Positions 22,197-35,288 of a stretch of 64,000 bases of DNA are shown piece by piece. Source of the stretch: Escarpia spicata (Eukaryota; Annelida; Polychaeta; Sabellida; Siboglinidae); NCBI GenBank assembly GCA_963995525.1, contig OZ023214.1, positions 19,220,667 through 19,284,666 of the forward strand, given 5' to 3'. How positions within the stretch are numbered: position 1 is the first letter of the stretch; every line of letters starts with the position of its first letter. The notes beneath the pieces were generated by a model, which saw only the letters and a list, made by a program, of their open reading frames with translations, did not search any database and had not been told where the DNA came from. The translations under genes and the position numbers were made by a program.

Positions 22197-23717
22197 AATT
22201 TACAGTAAATAGTGATTAAAACTTTCTAATTTGTGGAAATTCTAGTGAAATACGGTTCGCCAGCGATCACGCACTTTACAATTTCGTTAGCGTGTTGGCG
22301 TCTTATCGTTCCTCCGCCACCCTGTGTTGCACATCAGTATTCCGCGAAGCGTAGTTTGCCCGTCAACTGCGTCATCTTCACCGATCTAGCTCAGCCGTTC
22401 TCACAGGAAAACTAGTTCCGTTTTATTGACGGTCAACTTGATTCCACGCATGGATCACATTTGATGAACTTAATACTTAGTATATTCGAGTATCACTACC
22501 TTTTATTAGAATAATTATGTAGTAGGCCAGTTAACCAATATTAACCAACTCGGACTCGGAAGTCTTCAACTTCGCGAAGTCACCAAACGTTGGTTCAGCA
22601 GATCGGCAAACTATTGTCAGCGCCGGATGAATGTTCAGCTCTCCGGTGAACTTGTGGTGGTGGTTGATGAACGGAATGTTAATAAACATCTCAAAAGTGT
22701 TGTCGTGTCTTCATCACATTTATTTTACCACAAATCGTGACTTTAGGACACTGACTTTTTGCGAATTTGGAAAACTGACGGAATTAGCATCTGTCGGACG
22801 AACATTCTCTGATTGCAGAACCTACAGAATCGATGTTTTGAAACATGATTTAACTTAATAAACATAAATTACAATTTGTATACGCAACATTAAGAAAAAT
22901 AACGGATGCATGACAGGATCTAAACAACTCAAATCCAAATTAATTTAAGCAAGACGCTCAGCCGCCGGGGCCGGCGACATGTACGGCACGGCGACCTACT
23001 ATGGCTGCCTACGCGGGACAGCAACGTTACGACGTCATTCAATCTATACATTATAACTATAAGATGGTCCCTTGTAAATTTAATTTTGGTACACTTAAAA
23101 TTGTTTTAATATTACATAATATTATTTATACTGATCTAATAAGACTAGCAAAGATGTTAATTTAGTTGCTGGTGATCAAATGAAATTTATCTTCAGATTT
23201 TAAAATACAGAACTTTGCACGTACTGAAGTAAGTGCAGGTTGAATAAAACAATATCACATTAGTGTTGTCTATGTTACAACGTTGTGCTTCCTGGCTTTA
23301 TATTGGTTGTACTCGGGGTGGAGGGGTGGGGTTTTCAACGACAAACTGACGTAAACGTCTGACAGTGCATTTTATTTGTTGGTAGCAGTTTTTTGCAACA
23401 TTATGAAAAATCGCAAGGAAAATATTCCCAACTGTTGTCTCATTCCTATCATAGTCGTTGTAATATTTATATTGCCGGTACAAGTACACATGTCCACTTC
23501 CTCAGCATCTCTAAAATTAGTTGTTGAAACATCACATGATGTGTCTCCATTTAATATTCGTGATGAAAAACGTTGTTAATCATTAAAAGCCTGGGAAATG
23601 TTTGCAATTAAACGGGTATTTAAAAAAATACATTTGAGATCAGATTGTGCACAACAGTAGGAAGATTGTTTAAAATGAAATAATTCCTTAACGTGTTTTT
23701 CAAAACTTCGACAATTA

Positions 23718-23785
23718 CTCGGACAAATGAACATTTTAGCGGACAAGTAGATTTCAAAACTAACTTGAATGGCGGACAAGTGACA
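23718..23785. repeat. Second cluster of GGACAAGT motifs
   Basis: Three to four spaced copies of CGGACAARTG. With the cluster at 22.1 kb it brackets a 1.5-kb AT-rich interval with no gene. Confidence 0.5.
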
Positions 23786-23984
23786 AATTTGGCGTATTTT
23801 ATATTGCTGACAACCAAACATTTATAATAATGCTAGCCGTGATGCATACACAACATGCCTTATTGGAAAATAGACACGTGTTTTAAAAGGAGGCAGATCA
23901 GTTCCTAGTTCTTTTTAACATTGGACATGGAAACATTTACCAAGATTATTCAAAGGGGGGTACTATTTTAGTTACAACCATAAA

Positions 23985-24180
23985 ACAAAATAACTTGGGT
24001 GTAACACTTATTGCAGACATGAAAGTTTCAGGGTAACGTTGGGTTGCTGCTACACGTCCTAATCAATTTATATGGTTAATTAAGGCAAATATGAGCTTGA
24101 CAAGGCAAACATGAGCTTGACAAAATACAAAGGATAGCAATTAAGCTGATTCCACAACTGAGATAATTCAGTAGCAAAGG
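23985..24180 (+). mobile_element. Ancient CR1 LINE remnant
   Basis: Translated pieces resemble the intact pol near its C terminus: LGVTLIADMKVS (cf. LGLTISADMKVS) and RIAIKLIPQLR (cf. RRATKMIPNLR), with frameshifts and stops between. Confidence 0.6.
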
Positions 24181-25180
24181 ACAAGTAATAGACTGTGGTT
24201 TCACTAGCCTTCTTCACCTTATTATGGATGGCAATACTATTATTCTTTGTTAAGGTAAACGTAATTGGGAAACACGAATAAACAATACTTTTTCATCGCA
24301 GGTTATAGAAAGACACAAGCAAGCGTTCACAATGTCATGTATATTTCACACCAAGTAGATGTCAACAGAAAGACAAACACGCATACGTTCATAGTGAGAC
24401 GTTTAGTTCAAAACAAGTAAATGTATCGCGTGTATAATCAGGTTATAACAAATCGTTAAATTTCATTTTTCAAACTAATCGAATATCACTTCTTTCTTGC
24501 CGAATTTGCTTCTCCTTTTTTGCATGTCTATTGCTCTTTACTGCATATTGTTAATTGTATTAAACCTGACCGCAGAGCCATATATTATCTGGGGGAGTAT
24601 TCTGTGAATACTTGTTTAATAATTACGTCTTGTCAATCATACTTCTAGAAAAAATATATGCTTTGTGCGGAAATTATTGTTCTGTTCCGGGCTTTCGTGG
24701 AAGTTATGTCAGTGACCGGAATCGAACTTGTAGTTTGTTTGATATTATTAGACTTGCAGTAAGACGATTGAGAAGAGAAGACGAACAGTGCACTTGCGGG
24801 TATGGCCTAATGTTGGACAGCGTACATCAATGGTTCTATTTACCTATAAACCTTCTAACATTGTGTTTGTAATTGAAACTTTTTACGATTTGTACAACTG
24901 TATGGATATTATAGTTTAAAATTATAATTACAAAACTGATATTACACTGTCATTTTCCGTAACTGTGTGTTTTCTTCTATTCATTCTGGCATAGTTGGTT
25001 ATAGGAACACTATTCACCAGTTGTATTAAGTATTATAATGTTGATAAATATTGCATTGTAGTAGCATTACTATGTCATTTTACAGAACATTGTATGTCCT
25101 TCTCTCCATCCTGACATAGTTACTTCTATAAGAAAACTGTTCATTGGTATTATGATTTTTATTTTTTAAATATCATCTTG
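24181..25180. other. AT-rich spacer, no confirmed gene
   Basis: A plus-strand frame at 24612-24872 contains NYCSVPGFRGSYVSD, faintly like the start of a THAP zinc finger, but the second Cys is replaced and the rest does not fit. I do not call it a gene. Confidence 0.3.
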
Positions 25181-25189
25181 TAGCATATA

Positions 25190-25705
25190 TTTCCACCCAG
25201 GACCGGTTTAGCTCGACGACGCACGTGCACAACAAGAATTAGCTATCCCCGCTCGCGTAATTTTCGGTGTCCAATCACGGTCAGACAGCAATGGAATGTT
25301 GCCAGGTACAAACCAGTTTCATGCACCTCGAGCCAAGCCCCGTCGTCGGCTGACATTTAGAGGGAGCCAATGGCGCAGCGACTGAAGCGACAAGCAGCGA
25401 TCAGGTTTCGACGAAGCTCCCTCCGCCGCGTCGCCTGCTCGCGGAAGGTGGACAATCCGACGCTATACATCACCGACGCCGTCACTGGCGGGTGTCCGGT
25501 TCAGTCGGAGGTGCAAATCCCATTGTGTCGCGTAGCGCCGAGCTACCATATGTGGTTGATCGCCGGCTCTCTGCCGTCAGTCGAGCTGTCGTCGGGAGCC
25601 CAGCGCGCACGTCCTGCTCACGTCTTCAGCGACACGCGCGTCTCGATGGTCTTGCCCGAACCGAAGTTCCACGCGCAGTTACACGGATTCAAGACTTGCA
25701 GGTAC
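25190..25705 (+). other. CpG-rich island with a possible first exon
   Basis: CCAAT motifs (about 25271 and 25367) precede an ATG at 25370. Two overlapping plus frames stay open to a plausible donor, TTGCAG|GTACTT, at about 25701. I cannot choose a frame or recognise a product. It could be the first exon of an unknown gene or a non-coding transcript. Confidence 0.25.
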
Positions 25706-26019
25706 TTAGCAATGTTCGGAACAGGCCTATGTTTACCCGATATTTTTGTTATGCGTATGTATTGTAAGTGCAGGGGATACTTTTCTGAAGGCAACGTTAG
25801 GTTCCCACGATTACCACTGTTTAAGAGAGTACACTTGTTCGTACGATTAATTTGTTAGTGGCCATTTACTTCGCCTAGTCGGACATGGTGTTGGTCATGT
25901 GGTCGGCATGTGGTAGTACGCGGACGGCTTGTAATATCGCGTGATTGGTGATCACCATGCAGAACCACGTGGTCGGTATGCAGTTCTCCGTGGTCATTGT
26001 GTAATACCACAATGTGGAA

Positions 26020-26065
26020 TAAATATATATATATATATACATATTATATATATATATATACATAT

Positions 26066-26104
<39 letters not shown>

Positions 26105-26106
26105 TA
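26020..26106. repeat. (AT)n with ACATATTAT interruptions
   Basis: Three AT blocks separated by ATACATATTAT. Confidence 0.9.
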
Positions 26107-28425
26107 TATGCGCAAGACTGTACAAGTCTTCTGAATGCGATGCCTGTGCACCCGTAGACTAGTACGAAGATTACTCATGCCAGTCGCCCTATCTTCGGTT
26201 GCATGTTGAAACAGCGACATAGTTCTCGAGGGATCCTCATCAGGTCCTATCATGTCTGTTCTATTCTTTGTATTAGTTCCCGGAACGTACTATTGCTGCT
26301 GTTTACGTGTGCGTCGGTTTCTGGAGGCCTTCTGATAGTAATGTGCTGAGGAGCGTTGAACAGCTCAAGCATGCATGCACACTGATTGCAGCAAACTGTT
26401 GTTGCACCATGAATATGCGTAGAGCGTTTAGTACTTTGTACAGACCTAACTCTCTCTTACCGTTCGCTCTCATTCTCTCTTTCCCATAGTCGCTGCGTTA
26501 CTGCCTGTCTCAATATCGTTTGATCACTAACTTGAACACATGTTTGGTACTGATAACCGTCAGACACACTTCATGTCATACTTAGACGGCGAGGATTTAG
26601 GCGCAAAAGAAGTCACCTTATTACTTATTATCATATATTATTATTTAAATGCGCACTGATGTCCACGCTGTATCCCGAGAGAGCGTTGTCACTTCCAGTA
26701 TGTTCCTGATACCCAGCTGAGGCTACGTCCCCGGTCTAGGAGACATGATCCCAAAGACACGAAACGTCTGCAGCCTCAGTATTGGAAACCAGTCGGTTAA
26801 AGTGAACTAGGAACAGTTGGTTGGGGCTGACAATTATACACCGCTATTAATACGGGTGAAACGCAATCGTTGTTGATGTTGCCGTGATTTGATGGGACGA
26901 CACACCGACGTCCGTACCTCCTCACCCCTGATGCACTCAGTACATAGCACCCGGTGACCTTTAGGCAGCCTATTCTGGTGCGAACAGTGTGGAAATTTGT
27001 TGACATTCCGCCGGAAATGTTTTATGAGACAAAGTAGGTGCGAACGTTAACATTGCTGTTGACACCTTGCGAACACTAAATTAGTTGACGCCGTGTCGAA
27101 TAGCTCTTTAAAATAGTATTACAATATGCGATTCATCCGCTTAGTTGTGCATTCTCTCGATAAGATTGTTGACAAATGTATATACAGTCAGTGCACCTGT
27201 ACTAGAACATAATCATAATAATAAAACATAATCTATCTGGCTTGCTTGGTAAGTGTGCACTGTGTTTTCTTTTTATTTGTTTCACTAGCCGGACGTCTAT
27301 TTAATTGTTTCATTAATAATGTCACCGTGAGTGTGTTTCTTGTTCCACAGTCGGTGTTAATGCGAGTTGTCGGCCGTAGTCAGCGCGTTGCTTGTCAGAC
27401 GGACCAACGAGCGAATGGTGACATCGAAGCACTAATCGCAGTTGTGTCCGTCCGGCGAACATCGGGTATTTCCGTGAGCATTCGGCATCGTCGAAACATC
27501 TCCGTCGGGCACCATCGGCATCATGGTGATCAAGCGCACGAACACCATGCAGCAATGGCCACTACTTCCTTCCGGTCGTGTCAGAATAAATCAAAGATGG
27601 CCGCCCATCTAAGCTATGTCCATCCGCCATCCCGTCATGCATGTTGCGGATGGCGGTTGGATGTTGCACCGGTTGGCGACTTCAGAACAACATACGCCTA
27701 AAGAAGAACTAGCAGACGTGGGTGTACACACACTGCATCTAAGACCCTGCGACATCTGTAATTTTACATGCACTCTCGGAATATGGTATATATAATATTT
27801 TTATAATTTATGGGAGTGTTGCGACCGAAGAGACGCAGTTTGTATGTGTCGGCGCCTGTTAATTATAATCCATATGGTTCCATGGAAAGTGATCGTTCGC
27901 AAACATAGGTATGGTTACTATGTTATATCACAAATTATCATAAATAGTCTTTTTGTCACTGTGTTAGTGAAATTTATTTTCTTTTAGATTATGTTATTGC
28001 GCAAACCATTTGTTACCCCGCCTCTGCAGAACGCCTGCAGGAATGTGTTTTTTCGCGGACGTTATTAAACACAATTTGACGAATAATATACCTTCAACAT
28101 AAATATATTGCTGTATTAAGAATACTATACAACAAAGTGCTAACAAACAGAACATACATCGTACCTTTATAATTATATGTTGCCGACACATTAATAATAA
28201 ACCGAATTTCAGCTCATAACTTTTGTCAGTGTCACCGCTACATTATCGTTTCGTGTAATGCGTGTCTACCACCGGACATGGACAGTTTTTTTAATATTAA
28301 AGACTGATTTTTACATTTCGTCTTCGTACTGTTGTGTGATAATTGTTTGTTAGATGGCAAAGCCTGCCAGCGGTATGTATTAAGATGCAAACTATAATAA
28401 ACACAAATGGGTGTCACAACGTGGA
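26107..28425. other. Intergenic DNA; one GC-rich frame of uncertain status
   Basis: At 27350-27701 a GC-rich plus-strand frame follows a TTGTTCCACAG acceptor and could be a terminal exon; no domain is seen. A hairpin CCGCCATCC-loop-GGATGGCGG lies at about 27617-27655. The rest is AT-rich. Confidence 0.3.
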
Positions 28426-28426
28426 G

Positions 28427-28476
28427 TGAATATGCACACACACACGCACGCACGCACGCACACACACACGCGCGCG

Positions 28477-28543
<67 letters not shown>
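28427..28543. repeat. CACG, CGCG and (CA)n microsatellite
   Basis: Compound run ending in about 28 CA units. Confidence 0.95.
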
Positions 28544-28544
<1 letters not shown>

Positions 28545-29147
28545 GTATATACATATTATATAGGCTACAGGGTGTTCACATATCAGACCGGTGGTAAATA
28601 ATCATCACAATGACGGCATTGTATTTAATGAGGTTTATTTATACATTGTTACTGGTGGGTGGTGTATAGACGTCGAACGGTGCATCGTGCGCGAGCTGAG
28701 GTCTTAAAGATGAGAAGCACAAATCGTAGTTCACATAGTTTATATGAACTGATACTACACGGATAACGTGCTTTGGCTAGCGGAAATTATGTTGCTGTCA
28801 AACGATCAGGGAATGTTTCTTTCGTCTGCAGTCGTCAATGGTAATATGTCAAGGTAGCTACTTAATATAAGTACGAGCAAAATTCACTGTTATTCGTATC
28901 ACATTCCAGACGTTTGCTTTGTTTTTGGCCAGTCCGGCGCAGGCTACCATTGTTGCATACAGGGGAACGCAAGAGAACGCAAACTAACATCACGGTTGAA
29001 CCCGAGTTCTTGTCCGGGGTGAGTCCTGCGTCAATCCATCTAAGAGGTGCTGCCATTCACGGCACGTACCTACGCGGTGCTGGCTACGACAGAATAGAGC
29101 GACACCACGGCTACTCTATCGAGTCGCGCAGTTAAACGTCTTCGTTG

Positions 29148-31196
29148 CTACTTGCCGCCGTGCGTGCCTTCTCCCTTGTAAGCACCCACGTAACCGGTGT
29201 TGTCGTGAAGATCCTCCCGCCCGGACATTCCTTTGCCCTTGCCCTCGGCGTCGAAGCGCTCCTTGTGACTGCCCGTGTACTGCGTGGTGTCGGTCATACG
29301 GTCGACGCCGCCAGTCGCAGATATTTTCTGCGGCGGTTTGAACAAGTGTTACTTTGTGATCTCACCACCCGCAGGGGGCCGTTTCACTAACACTCCAATG
29401 AGCTAATAAGGTCGATTTTGTAGATTGAAAATGTGTAGACCTAGACCGAAAACTGTGGACGCGTCACCGGGACACTTCCGCCGGTGTCTCACGGAAATAG
29501 TGTGCTATGTGATACGACGTTATTTTTTTGCAATTTGAAAAAAACTATTTAATTATGGATTTCCTCGTGAGCTCCCTACCTTAGTGAAACGGTCCCTGAC
29601 AACATGCAAATGCAGCTTCGATATATGTTTAGACGCAAAAGAAGTTACTTAATTACTATTATTACTTATTGTTATTATCATCATCATTATAGTTATGAAC
29701 TGTACGTAAATACGCTATTCATGCATTTCAATGTTTAGCAAATTACCGATTTTTTGTTTTTTTCTTGTTTTAAGTTGCCTGTATGCATAGGTGCGTGCGT
29801 GTGTGTGCATGCGTTCGGACACATGCATGTAATTCATCGGTGTTTTCCATGTCAGGCTCATCGTAACATAAAGGGGGGGGGGGGGTGTTGACGAGGAATC
29901 TCACCGTGGCGCCGTGAGCTTTCGGTTTTCCAGCGGCCAGTTTCTCCGTCAGCTTGGCTATAGCCTCTTGGTCGCTACCCAGCTTATGGTCGGCCTTGTA
30001 CGCCTTCGCCACCTCTGCGATCAGCGCCGGCATCTGATTGAATGTCAGTGTGCTGCAACGCCAAAGACAGGCGTTGTCATTGTAACGAGACACCGCTCAG
30101 CGATAAGTTTGAAGAGTGCCAAAATACGTTCAGCATTAATTATGAGTGGTGGTTTGGACGTCACCATGTTTCGTCGGAAATTGTTAGTTTTTTCGGTGGC
30201 GCCACCTAGCGAATGAAATATATATACATGCTGATTGACGCTAATAGCAATTTTGGATCGTAAAAATTGCAAGTTCCGCACCACGCATTGATGCGGGAGG
30301 CAGGGGTTGGACCAAATTATAAACGCATAATGTTTTTGTAGTTTGTGAACTTATATGAGGCCATCTATTGAAGAGCTTGCTGTGTGTACAGGCGTGGAGA
30401 CCGAATCGTAGAAAGGACACACGTGTGGTTTTAAAACTTTAGAAGCAAAGAGCTTAAGAGGATATGAAATATACGTTTAAGCTATTGAATGGTTATGAGA
30501 AGAATATGATACATTAGGACATGCGGTAACGTTAATGAAGGAACATTGCACATTAGGGACAACAAAAGTATTCATATGGTCTAGGAATCTTGTTGTGGAC
30601 GCCACTCTTGTTATTGTTAAATACGTTACTTAATTAAAACATTACACTGTCCAACAATCGTGCCACGCGATTGGTTTTGGGAAGGGAGTCGAGATCGGGA
30701 CGATTGCAGACATTCTCTAACAACAACAACACATATATCTACACTTGGTAATATGCGCCCACGATGTCTTTTAAACCCGTATTGCATTGTGATAATTGTT
30801 CTTTGGTGTACTATGAACAAGTCAGAAACTAGTCTACCATCAGAGAGACGACACAACTCGCAATATCCGATCTATCAGATTTCGATAGCCATATTCATGA
30901 TATATAACGCTGCAAGAATCGCCAGTCAAGTGGGATCATACCCCGCTTCAACCACAAAGCTAACCGTGGGTTTGCGCTGCAAGAAAGAATTCTACTACAC
31001 GTAGGACCTAAGTTTGTACGCACTTTTTCCCCTTTGTTTTCACTTTGGAGAAGCAGATGTCGAGATTATTGGAGTTGCAGGACTTCTTGGTGAAGGCTCC
31101 GGTGTCGGTAAACCAGCGCGACAGATCCTTCGTCGTCGCCTCAGCACCGTTCGCCTTCGTCGCAAACCCCTTGAACGCTTCCGCCAGGTCACCCAT
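29148..31196 (-). CDS. TPPP: TPPP/p25-alpha family protein, intact three-exon copy A
   Basis: Minus-strand exons are 31196-31024, 30052-29905 and 29327-29148, joined in phases 2 and 0 at GTGCGT and GTGAGA donors. The frame gives 166 residues ending in TAG. The family binds tubulin and bundles or stabilises microtubules in the cytoplasm and cilia. Recognition rests on [14 protein letters not shown] in exon 1, the helix [13 protein letters not shown] in exon 2, and GSHKERFD (126-133) followed by GKGKGMSG (136-143), the family's GxGxGxxG motif, then TGYVGAYK in exon 3. It lacks the long disordered N terminus of vertebrate TPPP1, as TPPP3 and invertebrate short forms do. A CTGCAG acceptor nine bases before the ATG suggests a 5' UTR intron. 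Intron 2 carries a MITE. Confidence 0.9.
29374..29596. mobile_element. MITE with GTTTCACTAA inverted ends, intron 2 of TPPP copy A
   Basis: The left end GGGGGCCGTTTCACTAA is inverted at the right as TTAGTGAAACGGTCCCT. About 220 bases, non-coding. Confidence 0.7.
30160..30220. repeat. Short repeat end with GGTGGCGCCACC palindrome, intron 1 of TPPP copy A
   Basis: GGTGGCGCCACCTAGCGAATG here matches ATGGCGCCACCTGGCGAATG at about 59.28 kb, so it is probably one end of a dispersed element. Confidence 0.45.
30425..30515 (+). mobile_element. Ancient CR1 LINE remnant in intron 1 of TPPP copy A
   Basis: GAATGGTTATGAGAA and GAGGATATGAAATA...TTTAAGCTATTGAATGG parallel the intact CR1 segment coding for LRGD-IEVFKILNGYEN, with a stop. 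Confidence 0.5.
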
Positions 31197-32455
31197 CTCG
31201 GTGGTCTGCAGCGGTGTTGTTTAAAGTTCAGCTCACACGGGCAGTGCGAAATTCCACACAAATTACACGCCCGCAGGCACGCACGTATGCACGTATGCAC
31301 GCACACACACACATTCACACACACACACGCATGCACGCACGAGGTATACAGCATCGGCCTATACAAGCAAATAATTTGACGACTATAAACGCGATTTTGA
31401 GTTATCCCCATATTGCTAGTTTAGCACACAGCGACAAGCGGCCATAACAACCTATTTAAATAACATACGCGAGTTACGTGAAATACCCCGGATGGTGATC
31501 GGCAGAGGAGCGGTGTGTTGGATTGACAGCTCTTCAACCGCGGAGCTTTCACCGGGTCAACACTGGCAAAAACGTTTGCTTCCTACTTCTTGCAACCGTC
31601 TGTTACGTTATGTTCGTCAGTTAGGTACGTATAGCCAGTGACGTCATTTACGAATTTTGGCGGATTACTTATTCAAAAGCGTGACAGCGCACGCGTGATT
31701 TCTCTTGAGCTGCATGCACATGCATAACACTTCTAATATATCAATCCCGGTGTTTGTCAGTCTGTTTGTTGATCATCTGCCAATGCACGTTAAGGCCCAA
31801 TGCTGATAAGAGATACATAGCTCATTTGCATAGTACCCACCTACGACACCTGCAGTGCGATCTTCAGATTCATTATATGTCATGCACTCGGCTCTCGGTC
31901 TTTTCACTCCAAGGAGCTATCTGGCGGACGCAGTTGGAAACGAGAATACGAAGCAAGCAAGCAAAACAAATCTTCACCAGTAATCTATATAATTTTATAG
32001 AAATGTATAGATGTATATATAAATCTACAAAGCAAAGTAACATACATTATAGAAATATTACAAACTATACATTATAGAAAACTATAAAATAGTACTAATT
32101 CAATAGTACAAAATATTCTATAACAAATATCCACAAAAATCCTATGGAATAGATGTTATCGAAACCATTATGGCGTGTACTCGTTGGTGCTTGTTTACTA
32201 GGTGGAGCCACTATTTCTCTTGAGAACAGCCACTCACTTTCCGTGTGGATTAACGCACAAAGAATTCGGATTAAACTTCATGGTGGTAAAGTAATTACCT
32301 ATTGTGATTAATTACCAAACATCTGACTGTGAAATAACAGCACCCTAGCATGTACACATCTTATCGCTTACATCGATTATTCAAACTTCGTGACGTGGCG
32401 CCATCGTCTGTTCCAAACATGGTATTCGACATAGTATAATAATAATATTATGATA
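31197..32455. other. Spacer right of TPPP copy A, no gene seen
   Basis: A CA/CG run (about 31276-31345) and AT-rich DNA with short repeated ACATTATAGAAA phrases (about 32040-32090). Confidence 0.4.
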
Positions 32456-32457
32456 TG

Positions 32458-32700
32458 GTAGCCTTGGACAGCCTTGGACAGCCTTGGACAGCCTTGGACA
32501 GCCTGGGAGAGCTTTGGACAGCCTTGGAAGCCTTGGACAGCCTTGGACAGCCTGGGAGAGCCTTGGACAGCCTTGGACAGCCTTGGACAGCCTTGGACAG
32601 CCTGGGAGAGCCTTGGACAGCCTGGGAGAGCCTGGGAGAGCCTGGGAGAGCCTTGGACACCCTGGGAGAGCCTTGGACAGCCTGGGAGAGCCTGGGACAG
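32458..32700 (+). repeat. 10-bp minisatellite (AGCCTTGGAC)n
   Basis: About 24 units alternating AGCCTTGGAC and AGCCTGGGAG. The unit length is not divisible by 3 and lacks stops, so frames on both strands are open across it; these are not genes. Confidence 0.95.
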
Positions 32701-32805
32701 GAAGACGTAGATTATCCACCATGAAACTATGCTCTTATGTGGGAAGATTTCAGCCACATTGCAATTACTGCGCGAAGACGATTCGTTCATAAATTTCCAT
32801 CAGAG

Positions 32806-32958
32806 TTTATTGCCAGGTGCTCATACAATTAGTGAACTAGACCAATATGGTGTGGACGAACATGCCCAAGGTTCGAAACGGCAACAAGTGGATTCGAACC
32901 GGGAATCTCTTGATTGAGAGTCCGATGCTCTACTATTGTGCCGCCGCGCCCCACGTGA
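32806..32958 (-). mobile_element. SINE 5' fragment (tRNA-related half)
   Basis: The minus strand carries the degenerate A box, a B-box-like GGTTCGAATCC and TTCGAACCTTGGGC, as in the SINE at 9.8 kb. The 3' half is missing. Confidence 0.75.
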
Positions 32959-35270
32959 CATAAAACATGTTTACAATTTGCGTCATGTCCTATCCGCGCT
33001 TCCGTATATGGGTAAAAGTCAAATTATGTGACACTTGTAAATTTGGTGTCCCTTCAATACCATGGTTCCTCAAACTCATGGATAATGCATTTAGGATGCC
33101 ACTTTGCATAAATCCCCAAAATGTCAACCAAGAAATCATCAAATCGTTTTGGATCTTGACGTTTAGTGAACAGTAGAGAGACATATAGGTGATATTTCAG
33201 TGGAATTTCGCCTGTCCCTGGAAGAGTGTCTGCTTTTCACATTGGCAGAAATGTTATTTGTATGCTGCAGAATACATTTCCTAGGAGACTGGCAGATACA
33301 CATGTAATTCCATGATTCATTGTGCAAAACACACTGGCCTGACACAACGGCAAGTATGGCACACACAGCTAAACATACGTGTCCCCAGATTTAATTACCA
33401 ACACTAGAGTCCATGTATCCTAACCAACACTAAGATTGCGTGCCACCTAACGAATGTTTGTGCAGCTAATGCGGTCGGTGGTTCTTTTATAAGGTGTTCC
33501 CACACGACATCAAACAATTTTTAAAGTTATCAAAAACATTTCAGTCTTAAAGTGCCAAATCAATTTTCACTTTCCAGAGACATTTTACATGATAGGTGGC
33601 GTATATGATGAGTATACTTTCTCGTTTACTACTCCGATACCAATATTTTCGAATGATAAAGCAACATTGTTAGTTTTTGATACGTGTGGACTAAAAGTCT
33701 TCGAGACACTTCCGCATACACGGGTTATCATCACATTGTCGAACACTATGAGCTGAGAGCGCTGTAAAAAGTAATAAAATTTATACTCCGTTACTTTCCA
33801 GTCCGTTATATATAAATGGTAACGGGGTGGTAATTAGTGGATATGAATGCCAGGAGAGGATACCTATCAATTCCAGATTAACTCTGCAGATCTGTTAAAA
33901 GTATTTTGTTGGCTTTTAAAATGCTTAACAAGAACTGGTTAGCTTTACAGGCTTGCTTCATTAGCATTCCGTTACCTAATAAACACTCGGTAACGAAGTG
34001 GTAATTGAGTAAATAGTTCCAAGTTTTATTCTCGTTTGAAAGCAAAATGTTGTCTCTGAAGGGTTCCTTCAAGTTGTTTTCCTTCACGGTTACTTTGTTC
34101 ATAGTTTGACATTATTGCACTCTGTTACTTAAGAAGCTATTCTACGTACTTACTAAAAATAAATGATCTGCTTATATTTGCCAGAATTGGTTCAAAGTAA
34201 ACTAGTTATGCTTTATTCAAACTGTGTAGACTTGGTAAAGTCAGAAAATGCCCATCAGCCTTAGGCTTTTCATGGCAGTTTGGTAACGAAGTGGATATCT
34301 GATTTTTGGCTTACATATTCATTGTTTATTTCTTTACAAGAGTGCATATTAAGCTCGGCTTGACATTTATTTTACTTCCAGAGGAAACATATACTTCCCA
34401 AATTAAGTTGATTGCTTAATCGAATCTTCCATCAAATGTCATTCCAAAAGTGTCACATAATTTGCCTTTTACCCACATACACGCATGCACGTATGACACT
34501 GTAACTAGAAAGGTATGTTTTAATACGTTTTGGTATTATTTCTTTTGAAAGTAAACACCACACCAAATTGGCTCGGGACATAATATTATAACAATGCAAA
34601 TATTGTGGGCCAACGTATTGCTCTGTGGAATACTATCGCTGTAAGTAAGTGCATGTATTTCAGCTGTTACGCGCCGTATGTAAGCGGATCACATTGAACA
34701 AGTTGTTGCTTATGTCAGCTGCAAGCAATCCTTCTGAGCGGGCAATGTGCTCTCGTTTACTTGTCAAAAAATGCGCGTATAGTTTCGTTTGAAGTGCTTT
34801 CGGCACGCATTTGTAGTGTTCATTTCATCCGTTTGCTTCGTTTTACTACACGTTGATGTTCGGCAAAAATGTGTGCATACGCACACGAGAACGAACACCC
34901 ATGACCACCGAGTAAACTTGGTGGCATATCTCCGCGCTGTTCATCCCTCGGAAATCACCGGGAGGTTGCGGTGACGTTAGGGGTCGTCTCAAACGTCCGC
35001 AAAGTCCAAAAACGTAAAGCGTTTGGTTCAAACCACAGCCGACCCTCACCGATATGTGGTGTATGACGTGATTTTGAGCGATCCCAAATGACTTTCAAAA
35101 TGGCTTCCAAAATTACACCCACCGAATTCAACAGATTTCATGTCATGTGCATTCTTACAGGTTCCACTCGAGAGGTGGCGCCTCTGTACTGACTTAATTT
35201 CCCTGAGACGACCAACCCACGAGCCATCAATAGTAATCTTATGTTTTGGGGGACTTGGACGACCATCCCT
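32959..35270. other. AT-rich intergenic DNA, no gene seen
   Basis: No frame with coding character. GGTAACG...AGTGGTAATTGA phrases recur (about 33815, 33988 and 34281), spaced irregularly. Confidence 0.4.
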
Positions 35271-35288
35271 TAAGCGAGGTCGAGCGGT

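Noticed and set aside
24612..24872. THAP zinc finger
   Set aside because: Only SVPG-like resemblance; a key Cys is missing and the downstream spacing does not fit.
28914..29135. Plus-strand 73-codon frame ending just before the TPPP copy A stop
   Set aside because: It looked exon-like, with a GTGAGT inside, but there is no supporting upstream exon or domain; it may be antisense to the TPPP 3' UTR.
32377..32792. Leu/Ser/Pro-rich frames on both strands
   Set aside because: Artefacts of the 10-bp repeat.
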